The notes beneath the pieces were generated by a model. That model saw nothing but the letters and a program-made list of their open reading frames with translations. It had not been told where the DNA came from and searched no databases. This document shows, piece after piece, positions 27,650 through 36,362 of a DNA stretch of 64,000 nucleotides. Both the position numbers and the translations under genes were made by a program. Origin of the DNA: Mycobacterium genavense ATCC 51234 (GTDB lineage Bacteria; Actinomycetota; Actinomycetes; Mycobacteriales; Mycobacteriaceae); assembly GCF_000526915.1 (NCBI RefSeq), contig NZ_JAGZ01000010.1, positions 62,001-126,000 of the forward strand, given 5' to 3'. The number at the start of each line of letters is the position of its first letter. Positions within the stretch are counted from its first letter, which is position 1.

Positions 27650-28477
27650 CTAGCCCCACCACCGTTCCAGCACACGTCCCACCCCGTCGTCGCTGTTGCG
27701 GGCGGTGACCTCGTCGGCGGCCGCGAGCACCTCGGGATGCGCGTTGCCCATCGCCACGCCGTGACCGGCCCACCGCAGCATCGGCAGGTCGTTGGGCATG
27801 TCCCCGAACGCCACCACTTCGCCGCTGACGATCTCCAGCGGGTAGACGATCTCCTCGATGCCGGTGGCCTTGCTGATGCCCAGCGGCACGATCTCCACCA
27901 GGCCGTTGTTGGTGGAGTAGGTGATGTCGCCCTCGACGCCGACGTGCTTGACGAGCTCGGCGGCCATGTCCGCGCTGCGGGCACCGGTCTTGCGGATCAA
28001 CAGTTTGATCGCCGGCGCGCTGAGCAGGTCTTCGATCGACACCTCGGTGTTGTCCGGGTTCAGCCAGGCGTGCTCGTAGCCCGGCGAGCTGACGAACTGC
28101 GGCGTCGCCGTGTCGTGGGCGCTGCGCCCGATCCGCTCCACCGCCAGGCCGGCGCCCGGGATGACGCGGGCCGCCAGCTCGGCCAGCTCGGCCAGCGTGT
28201 CGACGGGCAGGGTGCGGGCCGACACCACCCGGTCGGTTGCGGGGTCGTAGATGACGGCGCCGTTGGCGCACACGGCCATCGGCGCGAACCCCAGCTCTTC
28301 CACGATCGGCCGTATCCATCGCGGCGGACGGCCGGTTGCCACAACGAATTCGGCGCCCGCCTCGACGGCGGCGCGCACCGCGGCACGCGTGCGCGGGGTG
28401 ATGGTTTCGTCGTCGTCGAACAGGGTGCCGTCGACGTCGCACGCGATGAGCGCCGGCCGCGAAGTCGGCGCCGTCAT
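27650..28477 (-). CDS. HAD-superfamily Cof-type phosphatase (Rv3813c-like)
   Basis: This is a 275-residue Cof/type IIB HAD hydrolase, probably acting on small phosphorylated metabolites; the substrate is unknown. The catalytic motif I is DVDGTLFDDD (Asp14 nucleophile, Asp16 acid/base). Motif II is VVATGRPPR, and motifs III/IV are in the SKATGIEEI block and FGDMPNDLPML. A cap domain lies in the middle. It starts at ATG 28477, 45 bases after the last acyltransferase stop, so it probably ends that operon. Confidence 0.92.
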   Translation of the reverse strand: MTAPTSRPALIACDVDGTLFDDDETITPRTRAAVRAAVEAGAEFVVATGRPPRWIRPIVEELGFAPMAVCANGAVIYDPATDRVVSARTLPVDTLAELAELAARVIPGAGLAVERIGRSAHDTATPQFVSSPGYEHAWLNPDNTEVSIEDLLSAPAIKLLIRKTGARSADMAAELVKHVGVEGDITYSTNNGLVEIVPLGISKATGIEEIVYPLEIVSGEVVAFGDMPNDLPMLRWAGHGVAMGNAHPEVLAAADEVTARNSDDGVGRVLERWWG

Positions 28478-28522
28478 TGAGCCGTCACGCAGGCGTTCCG
28501 CCCGCCCGGCCGGTCGCGCTCG

Positions 28523-29308
28523 TCAATGCCGCCCGCTTTGTTTCTCGCCCGGCCGGGTCACTCCGTCGGTCCCGTATTTCTGGGCCCGCTGCTGCAGCTC
28601 GACCAGTCGGATCGCCTGCGAGTCATCGCGGTTCGGCGCACCACCGCCGAGGCGCTGCGGCACCCAGAACTCCCCCGGCGGATGCGGATACTCCTCCTGC
28701 ACCCGGTAGAGCAGCGTGTTCATCGACTCGCGCAGTGTCGCGTTGAGTTGCTCGACGGAACCACGGGGCGGAATCGGCGCACCCGCCGACACCGTGATGG
28801 GAATCTTGTTGCGGAACAACTTCTTTGGATGATCCTTGGGCCAAATCCGGTGCGCCCCCCAGACAATCAGCGGGACAATCGGCACCTGCGCCTCCAACGC
28901 CATCCGCGCCGCCCCGGACTTGAAGTCCCTGAGCTCGAAACTGCGGCTGATGGTGGCCTCGGGGTGCATCCCGATCAGTTCACCGGCCCGCAGACGCTGC
29001 ACCGCCGCCGCGAAGGCGTCGTGCCCATTGCGCCGGTCCACCGGAATGAGCCGGGCGTGCTTGATCACGTAGTCGACGGCCTTCACGTCGGCCATCTCGG
29101 CCTTGATCATGAAGTACATCCGCCGGCCGCGTTCCCGCGCGGCGAACAAGGACGGCAGCCAGTCCAGGTAGCTGGTGTGGTTCTGCGCGATCAGCGCCGG
29201 GCCGCGTTGCGGAATGTTCTGTAGCCCGTGGAACGTGAACTTGGTCCCGTTCATCGCCACCAGCGGGGGAACGATCAATTCCCCGAACCGGTAGAACCCC
29301 TCTGCCAT
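28523..29308 (-). CDS. PlsC-type acyltransferase 1 (Rv3814c-like)
   Basis: This is a 1-acylglycerol-phosphate acyltransferase-fold protein of 261 residues, the last of three tandem paralogues. The HX4D catalytic motif is NHTSYLDW, followed by RGRRMYFMIKAEM, the PEATISRSFELRDFKSGAARMA phosphate-binding block (given here only as its key residues PEATIS and RMA) and the IVPLIVWGAHRIW block. It probably acylates a glycerol phosphate or a related lipid acceptor at the inner membrane; the substrate cannot be told from sequence. ATG 29308 follows the second copy by 21 bases. Confidence 0.92.
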   Translation of the reverse strand: MAEGFYRFGELIVPPLVAMNGTKFTFHGLQNIPQRGPALIAQNHTSYLDWLPSLFAARERGRRMYFMIKAEMADVKAVDYVIKHARLIPVDRRNGHDAFAAAVQRLRAGELIGMHPEATISRSFELRDFKSGAARMALEAQVPIVPLIVWGAHRIWPKDHPKKLFRNKIPITVSAGAPIPPRGSVEQLNATLRESMNTLLYRVQEEYPHPPGEFWVPQRLGGGAPNRDDSQAIRLVELQQRAQKYGTDGVTRPGEKQSGRH

Positions 29309-29329
29309 GTCTTCTCCTTCGCCCTAAGG

Positions 29330-30079
29330 CTACTGGCGCGGGATGCGATTGGCCGCCCGCGCCGCGGCCTCGTCGGCCTCGATCCGAGCCGCCTCGGCCA
29401 TCGTCGGCGCCCCTCCGCCGAGCCGGTTCGGTACCCAGTACTCCCCGGCCGGCTGCGGATACTGCTGCTGCGCTTCGTAGAGCAGCTTGGTCATCGCCTC
29501 GCGCAGCGCGTCGTCGGTCCGCGCGATGTCGTCGCCGGCCTGCAACGGCGGGCCAACCCGCACGGTGATCGGCACGTTGTGGCGGCCGATCTTTCGGGGA
29601 TGATCCTTGGTCCAGATCCGCTGGGCACCCCACACGATGACGGGCACGATCGGGACGCCGGCTTCCCGGGCCATCCGCGCAGCACCGGTCTTGAACTCCT
29701 TGAGCTCGAAGCTGCGGCTGATGGTGGCCTCCGGATAGACGCCGACCAGCTCCCCCTCGCGAAGCCGCTGCACCGCCACCGCGTAGGCAGCCGCCCCGGC
29801 ATTGCGGTCCACCGGAATGGTTCCGGTGTGCTTGATCAAGAAGTTGACCAGTTTCACCTGCTGCATCTCGGCCTTGATCATGAACCGCAGCCGCCTGCCG
29901 CGGCGGTGCATCGCCAGCCCGGCCGGCAGCCAGTCGACGTAGCTGGTGTGGTTGATGGCGACCACCGCACCCCCACGCCGCGGGATGTTCTCGACCCCGC
30001 CGTAGCTGATCCTGGTACCCGAGACGAACACTCCCAACTGGGACAAGATCTCCAACGTGCGATAGATCGGCTCCACCAT
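29330..30079 (-). CDS. PlsC-type acyltransferase 2 (Rv3815c-like)
   Basis: This is the second tandem paralogue, 249 residues. Motifs are NHTSYVDWLPAG (HX4D), FMIKAEMQQVKLV, GVYPEATISRSFEL and VPVIVWGAQRIWTKDHP. It is closer to copy 3 than to copy 1 in the QRIWTKDHP segment. ATG 30079 is 6 bases after the stop of the third paralogue, so the two are translated together. The three copies arose by tandem duplication and may differ in acyl or acceptor choice. Confidence 0.92.
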   Translation of the reverse strand: MVEPIYRTLEILSQLGVFVSGTRISYGGVENIPRRGGAVVAINHTSYVDWLPAGLAMHRRGRRLRFMIKAEMQQVKLVNFLIKHTGTIPVDRNAGAAAYAVAVQRLREGELVGVYPEATISRSFELKEFKTGAARMAREAGVPIVPVIVWGAQRIWTKDHPRKIGRHNVPITVRVGPPLQAGDDIARTDDALREAMTKLLYEAQQQYPQPAGEYWVPNRLGGGAPTMAEAARIEADEAAARAANRIPRQ

Positions 30080-30085
30080 CGACGG

Positions 30086-30853
30086 CTACTCCGGCGCCCC
30101 CGCGGCTTGAGCACGCCGTGCCGCCCGCGCGGCCGCCTCCTCGGCATCCAGGCGCGCGGCCTCGGCCAGGGACGGGGCGCCGCCGCCCAGCCGGTGCGGC
30201 ACCCAGAACTCACCGGCCGGGTGCGGTCCGTACTGTTCCTGCGCGCGTTCCAGCAGATGCTGCATCCGCGAGTGCAGCAGCCCCCGCAACTCCGGTACGC
30301 CCAGGGTCGGTTCGATCGGCTCGCCGACCAGCACCGTGATCGGCACCTTCGGGCGACGCAGATTTTTGGGATGATCCTTGGTCCAGATCCGCTGCGCACC
30401 CCAGATGATGTGCGGAATGATCGGCACTCCGGCTTCCACGGCCATGCGCGCGGCACCGCTCTTGCATTCCTTGATCTCGAAACTGCGGCTGATCGTCGCT
30501 TCGGGGTAGACGCCGACCAGCTCGCCGTCCTTGAGGTTGCGGACGGCTGCCTCGTAGGACGCCGCTCCGTCCTGCCGGTCCACCGGGATGTGCCGCAGGC
30601 TGCGCATGATCGGGCCGGTGATCTTGCCGTCGAACACCTCTTGCTTGGCCATGAAGCGCACTTTGCGGCCGAGGCCCTGCTGATACGCCGGCAACCCGGC
30701 GAACGTGAAGTCGAGGTAACCGGTGTGATTGATCGCGATCACCGCGCCGCCGGTGGCCGGTAGATGCTCGACCCCGGAGACGGTGATCTTCAGGCCCTGG
30801 AGACGCCAGACCAAGCGAGCAAGCTGGATGACAGTCCCGTATACCGGTTCCAC
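30086..30853 (-). CDS. PlsC-type acyltransferase 3 (Rv3816c-like)
   Basis: This is the first gene of the tandem acyltransferase operon, 255 residues. Motifs are NHTGYLDFTFAG (HX4D), VRFMAKQEVFDGK, GVYPEATISRSFEIKEC and IIPHIIWGAQRIWTKDHP. The C-terminal region is Ala/Arg rich. It starts at GTG or ATG 30853 in the gap that separates it from the divergent phosphotransferase-like gene, so the promoter for all three copies and the HAD gene probably lies at 30854-30912. Confidence 0.92.
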   Translation of the reverse strand: MEPVYGTVIQLARLVWRLQGLKITVSGVEHLPATGGAVIAINHTGYLDFTFAGLPAYQQGLGRKVRFMAKQEVFDGKITGPIMRSLRHIPVDRQDGAASYEAAVRNLKDGELVGVYPEATISRSFEIKECKSGAARMAVEAGVPIIPHIIWGAQRIWTKDHPKNLRRPKVPITVLVGEPIEPTLGVPELRGLLHSRMQHLLERAQEQYGPHPAGEFWVPHRLGGGAPSLAEAARLDAEEAAARAARRAQAAGAPE

Positions 30854-30912
30854 AGCTTCTCAGCCTAGTGCCACCGGTATCCAGCCGTCTGAAGTGGTGA
30901 AAAGAGGTGCCC

Positions 30913-31656
30913 GTGACCTTTCCGCCCTCCCCGCCGCCGGCGATCGTCGCGCGGTTAGCTGCCGGCCGGCCGGTGCGCGCGGTCTGGGTCAACGAGGAAG
31001 GCGGGACGACCTTCCGGCTGGGCTCGCGCGCCTCGGCCCCGGATTTCGTCAAGGTGGCCCCCGGCGCCGACTTCACCGCCGAGGCGCGACGGCTGCGCTG
31101 GGCCGTTCGCCACGTGACGGTGCCGCGGGTGCTCGGATTCGGGGTCGACGCGGGCGTTGCCTGGCTGCATACCCGCGGGCTGGCCGGCCTGTCCGCGGTG
31201 CATCCGCGCCGGCGGGCGGTCCCGCGGGTGGCGGTCCGCGCGATCGGTGCCGGACTACGCGCACTACACGACGGATTGCCGACGCGCACATGCCCTTTCG
31301 AATGGTCGGCGGCCGACCGGCTGGCCGCGCTGGCACCGGCCGCCCGGCTACGCGTCGGCGCTCCGCCACCGATCGACCGGCTGGTGGTCTGCCACGGCGA
31401 CGCGTGCGCCCCCAACACCTTGATCGACGACGACGGTCGCTGTTGCGGGCACGTCGACCTGGGCGAACTCGGGCTGGCCGACCGGTGGGCCGACCTCGCG
31501 GTCGCGACGCTGTCGTTGGGCTGGAACTATCGCGGCCGCGATTGGGAGCCCGAGTTCTTCGACGCCTACGGCGTCGAACCGGACCCGGCACGCATCGACT
31601 ACTACCGGCGGCTGTGGCAGGCGTCGGATCCCACCGCCGAGGGCGGCTCACGCTAA
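30913..31656 (+). CDS. aminoglycoside-phosphotransferase-fold kinase (Rv3817-like)
   Basis: This is a 247-residue protein with the APH/choline kinase fold. The N-terminal lobe has the ATP-binding FVKVAPGADF region. The catalytic loop is VVCHGDACAPNTLI (catalytic Asp, metal Asn) and the metal-binding motif is HVDLGELGLADRWADLA. The real substrate may be a small hydroxyl metabolite; resistance should not be assumed. GTG 30913 has GAGG 5 bases upstream; GTG 30907 is an in-frame alternative. It stands divergent from the acyltransferase operon. Confidence 0.9.
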   Translation: MTFPPSPPPAIVARLAAGRPVRAVWVNEEGGTTFRLGSRASAPDFVKVAPGADFTAEARRLRWAVRHVTVPRVLGFGVDAGVAWLHTRGLAGLSAVHPRRRAVPRVAVRAIGAGLRALHDGLPTRTCPFEWSAADRLAALAPAARLRVGAPPPIDRLVVCHGDACAPNTLIDDDGRCCGHVDLGELGLADRWADLAVATLSLGWNYRGRDWEPEFFDAYGVEPDPARIDYYRRLWQASDPTAEGGSR

Positions 31657-31693
31657 GCTCGAACCGATCCCTAAAACCATTCGAAAGGCATTT

Positions 31694-33244
31694 GTGCAGG
31701 TCACGAGCGTCGGCCACGCCGGATTTCTGATCCAAACCCGGGCGGGCAGCATTCTGTGCGACCCCTGGGTGAATCCGGCCTACTTCGCGTCGTGGTTCCC
31801 GTTCCCGGATAACACCGCACTGGATTGGGATGCCCTCGGCGATTGCGACTACCTGTATGTCTCACACCTGCACAAGGATCATTTCGACGCAAAGCTGCTG
31901 CGCGACCACGTCAACAAGGATGCGGTGGTGCTGCTGCCCGACTTCCCGGTACCCGATCTTCGAAACGCTCTGCAGGAGTTAGGTTTTCATCGCTTCTTCG
32001 AGACCAGCAACTCGGTCAAGCATCAGGTCGGCGGACCCAAGGGTGACCTCGACGTCATGATCGTCGCGCTGCGAGCACCCGCGGACGGTCCGATCGGCGA
32101 CTCGGCCCTGGTCGTATCCGACGGTACGACAACGATTTTCAACATGAACGACGCCCGGCCGGTCGATTTGGACATGCTCGCAACCGAGTTCGGGCATATC
32201 GACGTCCATCTGCTGCAGTACTCCGGAGCGATCTGGTACCCGATGGTCTACGACATGCCGGCCCGGGCCAAGGAGTCGTTCGGCACCCAGAAGCGGCAGC
32301 GCCAGATGGATCGCGCGCGCCAGTACATCGCCCAGGTGGACGCGACCTGGGTGGTGCCGTCCGCGGGCCCGCCGTGCTTTCTGGACCCCGAGTTGCGTCA
32401 CCTCAACGACGATCGCGGGGACCCGACCAACATCTTCCCCGACCAGATGGTGTTCCTGGATCAGATGCGCCGGCACGGCCATGACCGCGGTTTGCTGATG
32501 ATTCCCGGGTCGGTCGCCGATTTCACCGGCAAATCCCTGACTTCGCTACGGCATCCGCTGCCCGACGAACAGGTGGAGGCCATCTTCACCACCGGCAAGG
32601 CGGACTACATCGCCGACTACGCCGAGCGGATGGCTCCGGTCTTGACCGCCGAGCGGGCGAGCTGGGCGCCCGCGGCCGGTGAGCCACTGCTGGAACCACT
32701 GCGCGCCCTGTTCGAGCCGATCATGCTGCAAAGCAACGAGATCTGCGATGGCATCGGCTATCCCGTCGAGCTGGTGATCGGCCCGGAGACCGTGGTGCTG
32801 GACTTCCCGAAACGAACCGTGCGCGACCGCATTCCCCACAAGAAGGTTCGCTACGGCTTCGCGATCGCACCGGAGCTGGTGCGCACCGTGCTGCGCGATC
32901 ACGAACCGGACTGGGTCAACACCATCTTCTTGTCCACGCGCTTTACCGCGTGGCGGGTCGGCGGCTACAACGAATACCTGTACACGTTCTTCAAGTGCCT
33001 GACCGACGAACGCATCGCCTACGCCGACGGATGGTTCGCCGAAACCCACGACGACTCCGCGTCGATCACGATGGACGGCTGGGAGATTCAGCGCCGCTGC
33101 CCTCACCTGAAGGCCGATCTGTCGAAATTCGGTGTGGTCGAAGGGGATACGCTCACCTGCAATCTGCACGGCTGGCAGTGGCGGCTGGACAACGGTCGCT
33201 GCCTGACCACCCGCGGTCACGAGCTGCGAAGCCGCCGGACATGA
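31694..33244 (+). CDS. metallo-beta-lactamase-fold and Rieske [2Fe-2S] fusion (Rv3818-like)
   Basis: This is a 516-residue protein with a metallo-beta-lactamase domain first (HLHKDHFD, the HxHxDH metal motif, near residue 58) and a C-terminal Rieske domain with CPH and CNLH ligands spaced 17 residues apart. This pairing recalls the CMP-N-acetylneuraminate hydroxylase family, which has the same two modules in the opposite order and uses the Rieske centre for oxygen chemistry. The mycobacterial substrate is unknown. GTG 31694 has GAAAGG 6 bases upstream. It overlaps the next gene as ATGA. Confidence 0.9.
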   Translation: MQVTSVGHAGFLIQTRAGSILCDPWVNPAYFASWFPFPDNTALDWDALGDCDYLYVSHLHKDHFDAKLLRDHVNKDAVVLLPDFPVPDLRNALQELGFHRFFETSNSVKHQVGGPKGDLDVMIVALRAPADGPIGDSALVVSDGTTTIFNMNDARPVDLDMLATEFGHIDVHLLQYSGAIWYPMVYDMPARAKESFGTQKRQRQMDRARQYIAQVDATWVVPSAGPPCFLDPELRHLNDDRGDPTNIFPDQMVFLDQMRRHGHDRGLLMIPGSVADFTGKSLTSLRHPLPDEQVEAIFTTGKADYIADYAERMAPVLTAERASWAPAAGEPLLEPLRALFEPIMLQSNEICDGIGYPVELVIGPETVVLDFPKRTVRDRIPHKKVRYGFAIAPELVRTVLRDHEPDWVNTIFLSTRFTAWRVGGYNEYLYTFFKCLTDERIAYADGWFAETHDDSASITMDGWEIQRRCPHLKADLSKFGVVEGDTLTCNLHGWQWRLDNGRCLTTRGHELRSRRT

Positions 33245-33567
33245 ACGACACCTACGATGACGGTCTGGTGCAGCTGGACCGGGCGGCGATCACGTTGCGG
33301 CGGTATCACTTTCCCGACGGCACGTCGAAGGTCATCGCGCTGGACACCATTCGCGGCTACAAGGCGCAGTCGTTGGGCTGGCTGATGGCCCGGTTCACCT
33401 TCTGGGGCGGACCGGACCCGCGCCACTGGCTGCCGCTGGACATCCGCCGGCCACTGAAGTCGACGTTGATCACCCTGGACGTTCCCGGCACCCGGCCGAA
33501 CCCGGCGTTCACTCCGGCGCGCCCGCAGGAGTTCATCGCGCTGCTCGACGCGCTGTTGAACCGCTAG
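33241..33567 (+). CDS. small PH-like conserved protein (Rv3819-like)
   Basis: This is a 108-residue soluble protein with alternating hydrophobic pattern (ITLRRYHFPDGTSKVIAL, LDIRRPLKSTLITLDV) suggesting a small beta-barrel of the PH type. The function is unknown. ATG 33241 overlaps the stop of the MBL/Rieske gene as ATGA, so it is translationally coupled and may serve the same pathway. Its TAG shares a CTAG with the converging oxidoreductase stop. Confidence 0.85.
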   Translation: MNDTYDDGLVQLDRAAITLRRYHFPDGTSKVIALDTIRGYKAQSLGWLMARFTFWGGPDPRHWLPLDIRRPLKSTLITLDVPGTRPNPAFTPARPQEFIALLDALLNR

Positions 33568-35120
33568 CGGTCGTCCAGCGCCGCCCGAGCGGCGTTGTAG
33601 CCCGGGGTGAACGTGATCCCGGGCCCGCCATGGCAGCCCGCACTGCCCAGGTACAGCCCCTTGATCGGGATCGGTTGACCGAGAAAGCCTTTCGGCCCGG
33701 GCCGGTTAGGGCCGATCTGGTTGGCGTTCAACAGGCCATGGCAGTAGTCGCCGCCGGGCGCGCCGAACATCACCCCCATGTGCCGCGGGGTGAAGGTGGT
33801 GTGGCGGATGATGCTGCGTTCGAAGTTCGGTGCGAGCCGGGTGATCTTGTCGATCACCCGCTGACCCATTTCGATTTTCGCCTGCCCGTAGTCCACGTTG
33901 CCCTCGATCGGGAAGAACAGCGCGAAGGCCGACGTGGCGTGCTTGCCGTCGGGAGCCAGGGCCGGGTCGTTCTGCGACGGGATCTGCAGCACCACCGTCG
34001 GGTCGGCCGGAACGATGCCGCGCCGAGCGTCCTCCCACTGCTGCTGGACTTCCTCCGGCGTACAAAACAGACCGATCGAGGCCTGCATGGCCGGGTCGTT
34101 GAGAACCTGATACGGCGGGGCGAATTCGGGAGCCTCGTCCAGCGCGAAGTGCATCTGCAGATAGCTGCCGCGGTGGTCGATGCGCGCATACCGTTCCCGG
34201 ATATCGGCGGGCAGCGCGGCCGGATCGATCATCTTGTTGACGGTGACGTCCGGCGCGATGCCCAAAACGACGATCGGGGCGTCGAACGTCTCGCCCGACT
34301 CGGTGCGCACCCCGGTCACCCGACCGTCGGCGACCAGGATGTCGGTCACCGTGGTACGCAACCGGACTTCGCCGCCGTGGCTTTCGAACACCCGGCGCAG
34401 ATGCTCGGTGAGCGCGCCGATGCCACCGCGCAGCTTTTTCATCTGTATGCTGTCGCCCTCCGGGACGCCGAGCCCGAAGGCCAGCTCCGCCGCACTGCCG
34501 GGCGTGGACGGACCGCGGTAGAGGGTGTTGACGGCCAGCACGGTCATCGAGCCGCGGATCGCGCCGAACTTCTCGCGGTCGGGCAGGTAGCGGTCCAACA
34601 CTTCGGTGACCGAGCCGAACAGCATGTCGTCGATGGCCGAACGCTCGAATTCGTTTGTGGCGCAGGCATACATCTCGTCGATGCTCTTGGGTGGCACACC
34701 GGCCTCGAACCGGCCCAACGCGCGGCAGGGCGCCTGCGCCCAGCCCATCAGCCCGGCCATGCCGTTGACGGCCTCGGCCCCGTGCACCTCGTTGAGGTGG
34801 GTGAACAGCTTGATCGGGTCGCTGTACTGGATCAGCGGATCGTCGCCCACCCCGCGCACCGCCACCGACATGACGTCCAGGTCGATCGTCGGCATGGTGT
34901 CCAGCCCAGCTCCTTGACCACCTCCGACGAGGTCGGGAACAGCACCGAGCCGGCGATCTCGAACTGATACCCGTCGAACAACTCGACGGTGGAGGCCATG
35001 CCCCCCGCGTAGAGAGCTTGAGATCCAGGCACAGCGTGCGCAGCCTGGCTTTTGCAGCAGCACCGCTGCCGTCAGGCCGTTATGCCCTGCACCAATAACG
35101 ATCGCGTCATAACCAGTCAT
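33564..35120 (-). CDS. CrtI-like FAD-dependent oxidoreductase (Rv3829c-like), three compensating indels near the N-terminus
   Basis: This belongs to the phytoene desaturase/amine oxidase family; family members oxidise or isomerise lipids or isoprenoids. ATG 35120 follows GGAGG and gives the FAD motif DAIVIGAGHNGLTAAVLL. Comparison of frames shows one base missing near 35060, two extra bases (CTCTCT for CTCT) near 35013 and one base missing near 34910. The sum is zero, so the frame stays open for 518 residues, but about 50 residues after the FAD motif are scrambled. The expected segment (YAGGMASTVELFDGYQFE and FPTSSEVVKELG) is visible in another frame at 34905-35015. From LDTMPTIDLDVM onward the protein looks normal and ends GPGITFTPGYNAARAALDDR. 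It may be inactive, or the indels may be sequencing errors. Confidence 0.85.
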   Translation of the reverse strand: MTGYDAIVIGAGHNGLTAAVLLQKPGCARCAWISSSLRGGHGLHRRVVRRVSVRDRRLGAVPDLVGGGQGAGLDTMPTIDLDVMSVAVRGVGDDPLIQYSDPIKLFTHLNEVHGAEAVNGMAGLMGWAQAPCRALGRFEAGVPPKSIDEMYACATNEFERSAIDDMLFGSVTEVLDRYLPDREKFGAIRGSMTVLAVNTLYRGPSTPGSAAELAFGLGVPEGDSIQMKKLRGGIGALTEHLRRVFESHGGEVRLRTTVTDILVADGRVTGVRTESGETFDAPIVVLGIAPDVTVNKMIDPAALPADIRERYARIDHRGSYLQMHFALDEAPEFAPPYQVLNDPAMQASIGLFCTPEEVQQQWEDARRGIVPADPTVVLQIPSQNDPALAPDGKHATSAFALFFPIEGNVDYGQAKIEMGQRVIDKITRLAPNFERSIIRHTTFTPRHMGVMFGAPGGDYCHGLLNANQIGPNRPGPKGFLGQPIPIKGLYLGSAGCHGGPGITFTPGYNAARAALDDR

Positions 35121-35153
35121 GTGCCCTCCGGAAAGGAGGCTCGCACGCAGACA

Positions 35154-35179
35154 AAGTTTTGTCAATTATGACGAAACTT
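35154..35179. promoter_or_regulatory. inverted repeat, likely TetR operator for the CrtI-like gene
   Basis: Two 11-base arms (35154-35164 AAGTTTTGTCA and 35169-35179 TGACGAAACTT) match at 10 of 11 positions around ATTA. The repeat lies 34 bases upstream of the oxidoreductase ATG and overlaps the TetR gene stop. It shares TTGTCA/TGACAA half-sites with the site upstream of the TetR gene. Confidence 0.65.
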
Positions 35180-35813
35180 GGGGGGTGGCCGCCGTGTTCC
35201 AGCAGTCGGTGATGCCGGCCCGGAGCGACTCCAGCGCCGCGTAGCACACCCGCGCGAGCTCACCCAGCGACCGGTCGTCGCTTTCCATCCAGACCTCCAT
35301 CGCGCCGAACACCGCGGCGGCGATGCAGCGGGCGGTCACCGCGGTGTGCACCAGTTGGTCGACGCCGGGTTCCGCAGTTCCGTCGACCCCGCAGCGACGC
35401 CGTTGCAGTTGCGCCCCAATGGCATCCGCGAAGTCGGCCTGAACCTCCCGGATGTGGCGGACGATGCGCCCGGGGTCGAGCTCGTCGTGGCGCAGCGCGG
35501 CGATTTTGGTCACCGCGTCGACGTCATACGGGAACGAGAAGATGGCCGACTGCACCGAATCGATGATCGGTTCGTCGGCCGGCCGGGCATCCAGGGCCGC
35601 GCGAAACCAGTGCAGCCCGGTGTAATCGGCGAACAGCAGGTCGTGCTTGGAGGTGAAGTGGCGATAGAACGTGCGCAGCGACACCCCGGCATCGGCGGCA
35701 ATCTGCTCGGCCGACGTGTCTTCCACGCCCTGGGCCAGGAATCGCACCACCGCAGCCTGGCGCAACGCCTCACGAGTGCGCTCGCTGCGTGCCGTCTGGG
35801 CGGGCCTGACCAT
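35166..35813 (-). CDS. TetR-family transcriptional regulator (Rv3830c-like)
   Basis: This is a 215-residue repressor-type protein. The N-terminal helix-turn-helix is TSAEQIAADAGVSLRTFYRHF (key residues T, A, G, R-T-F-Y). The C-terminal ligand domain is typical in length, with Trp/Tyr residues (LHWFRAALDA). It starts at ATG 35813, between a divergent membrane-protein gene and the CrtI-like oxidoreductase 45 bases downstream. Matching inverted repeats lie on both sides of this gene, so it probably represses itself, the oxidoreductase and the divergent gene. Confidence 0.93.
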   Translation of the reverse strand: MVRPAQTARSERTREALRQAAVVRFLAQGVEDTSAEQIAADAGVSLRTFYRHFTSKHDLLFADYTGLHWFRAALDARPADEPIIDSVQSAIFSFPYDVDAVTKIAALRHDELDPGRIVRHIREVQADFADAIGAQLQRRRCGVDGTAEPGVDQLVHTAVTARCIAAAVFGAMEVWMESDDRSLGELARVCYAALESLRAGITDCWNTAATPQVSS

Positions 35814-35837
35814 TGCAGTAAGGTACCAAGAATTCTT

Positions 35838-35853
35838 TTGACAATATTGACAA
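35838..35853. promoter_or_regulatory. near-palindrome between TetR gene and divergent membrane gene
   Basis: The sequence TTGACAATATTGACAA is symmetric at 14 of 16 positions and lies 25 bases upstream of the TetR ATG and 30 bases upstream of the DUF2834-like ATG. Its half-site TTGWCA is shared with the inverted repeat at 35154-35179. Confidence 0.6.
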
Positions 35854-35882
35854 CACTTCGCGGCGGGGGCGAGATTGCGCGG

Positions 35883-36362
35883 ATGGTCTCGCTCATCACG
35901 CACGCGGTACTCGGACTGGCCGTCATCATCTGGATCGTCAGGTCCAACTCGAACGTCTTCGCTCGCCCCGCCGGCGGCCCCTTCTTCTCGACGATGGAGA
36001 TCGTCTACTACGTCGTCGGGATCGCCTCGGTCGCACTCGGCTGGTACTTCAACATCACCTACGTAGCGGAGTACTCGCACGGATCCACCAACCCGCTGTG
36101 GGGCGAGCACGGGAGCTGGGCCGAATACATCAAGCTGATGTTCACTACCCCCGCGGCCAGCTCGGCCAGCCAGGACTACACGATCGCGAATGTTGTTCTG
36201 CTGCCGATCTTTACCATCGTCGACGGGTACCGCCGCGGATATCGGCGGCCCTGGCTGCACTTCGTGTCCAGCCTGTTCACCAGCTTCGCGTTCGCGTTCT
36301 ACTTCGCGACGATGGAACGGCAGCGCCGCCACGAACAAGAGCGCGCCACGGTCGACGCCTAG
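35883..36362 (+). CDS. DUF2834-like membrane protein (Rv3831-like)
   Basis: This is a 159-residue protein with about four membrane helices: MVSLITHAVLGLAVIIWIV, FSTMEIVYYVVGIASVALGW, TIANVVLLPIFTIV and LFTSFAFAFYFAT. The loop FARPAGGPFFSTMEI and the YNITYV-like aromatic helix end are typical of small uncharacterised membrane proteins near DUF2834. ATG 35883 lacks a strong ribosome site. It is divergent from the TetR gene and shares its operator region. Its TAG shares CTAG with the converging serS stop. Confidence 0.78.
   Translation: MVSLITHAVLGLAVIIWIVRSNSNVFARPAGGPFFSTMEIVYYVVGIASVALGWYFNITYVAEYSHGSTNPLWGEHGSWAEYIKLMFTTPAASSASQDYTIANVVLLPIFTIVDGYRRGYRRPWLHFVSSLFTSFAFAFYFATMERQRRHEQERATVDA

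Noticed and set aside
30913..31656. Aminoglycoside resistance gene
   Set aside because: The fold is shared by many kinases; nothing points to drug substrates.
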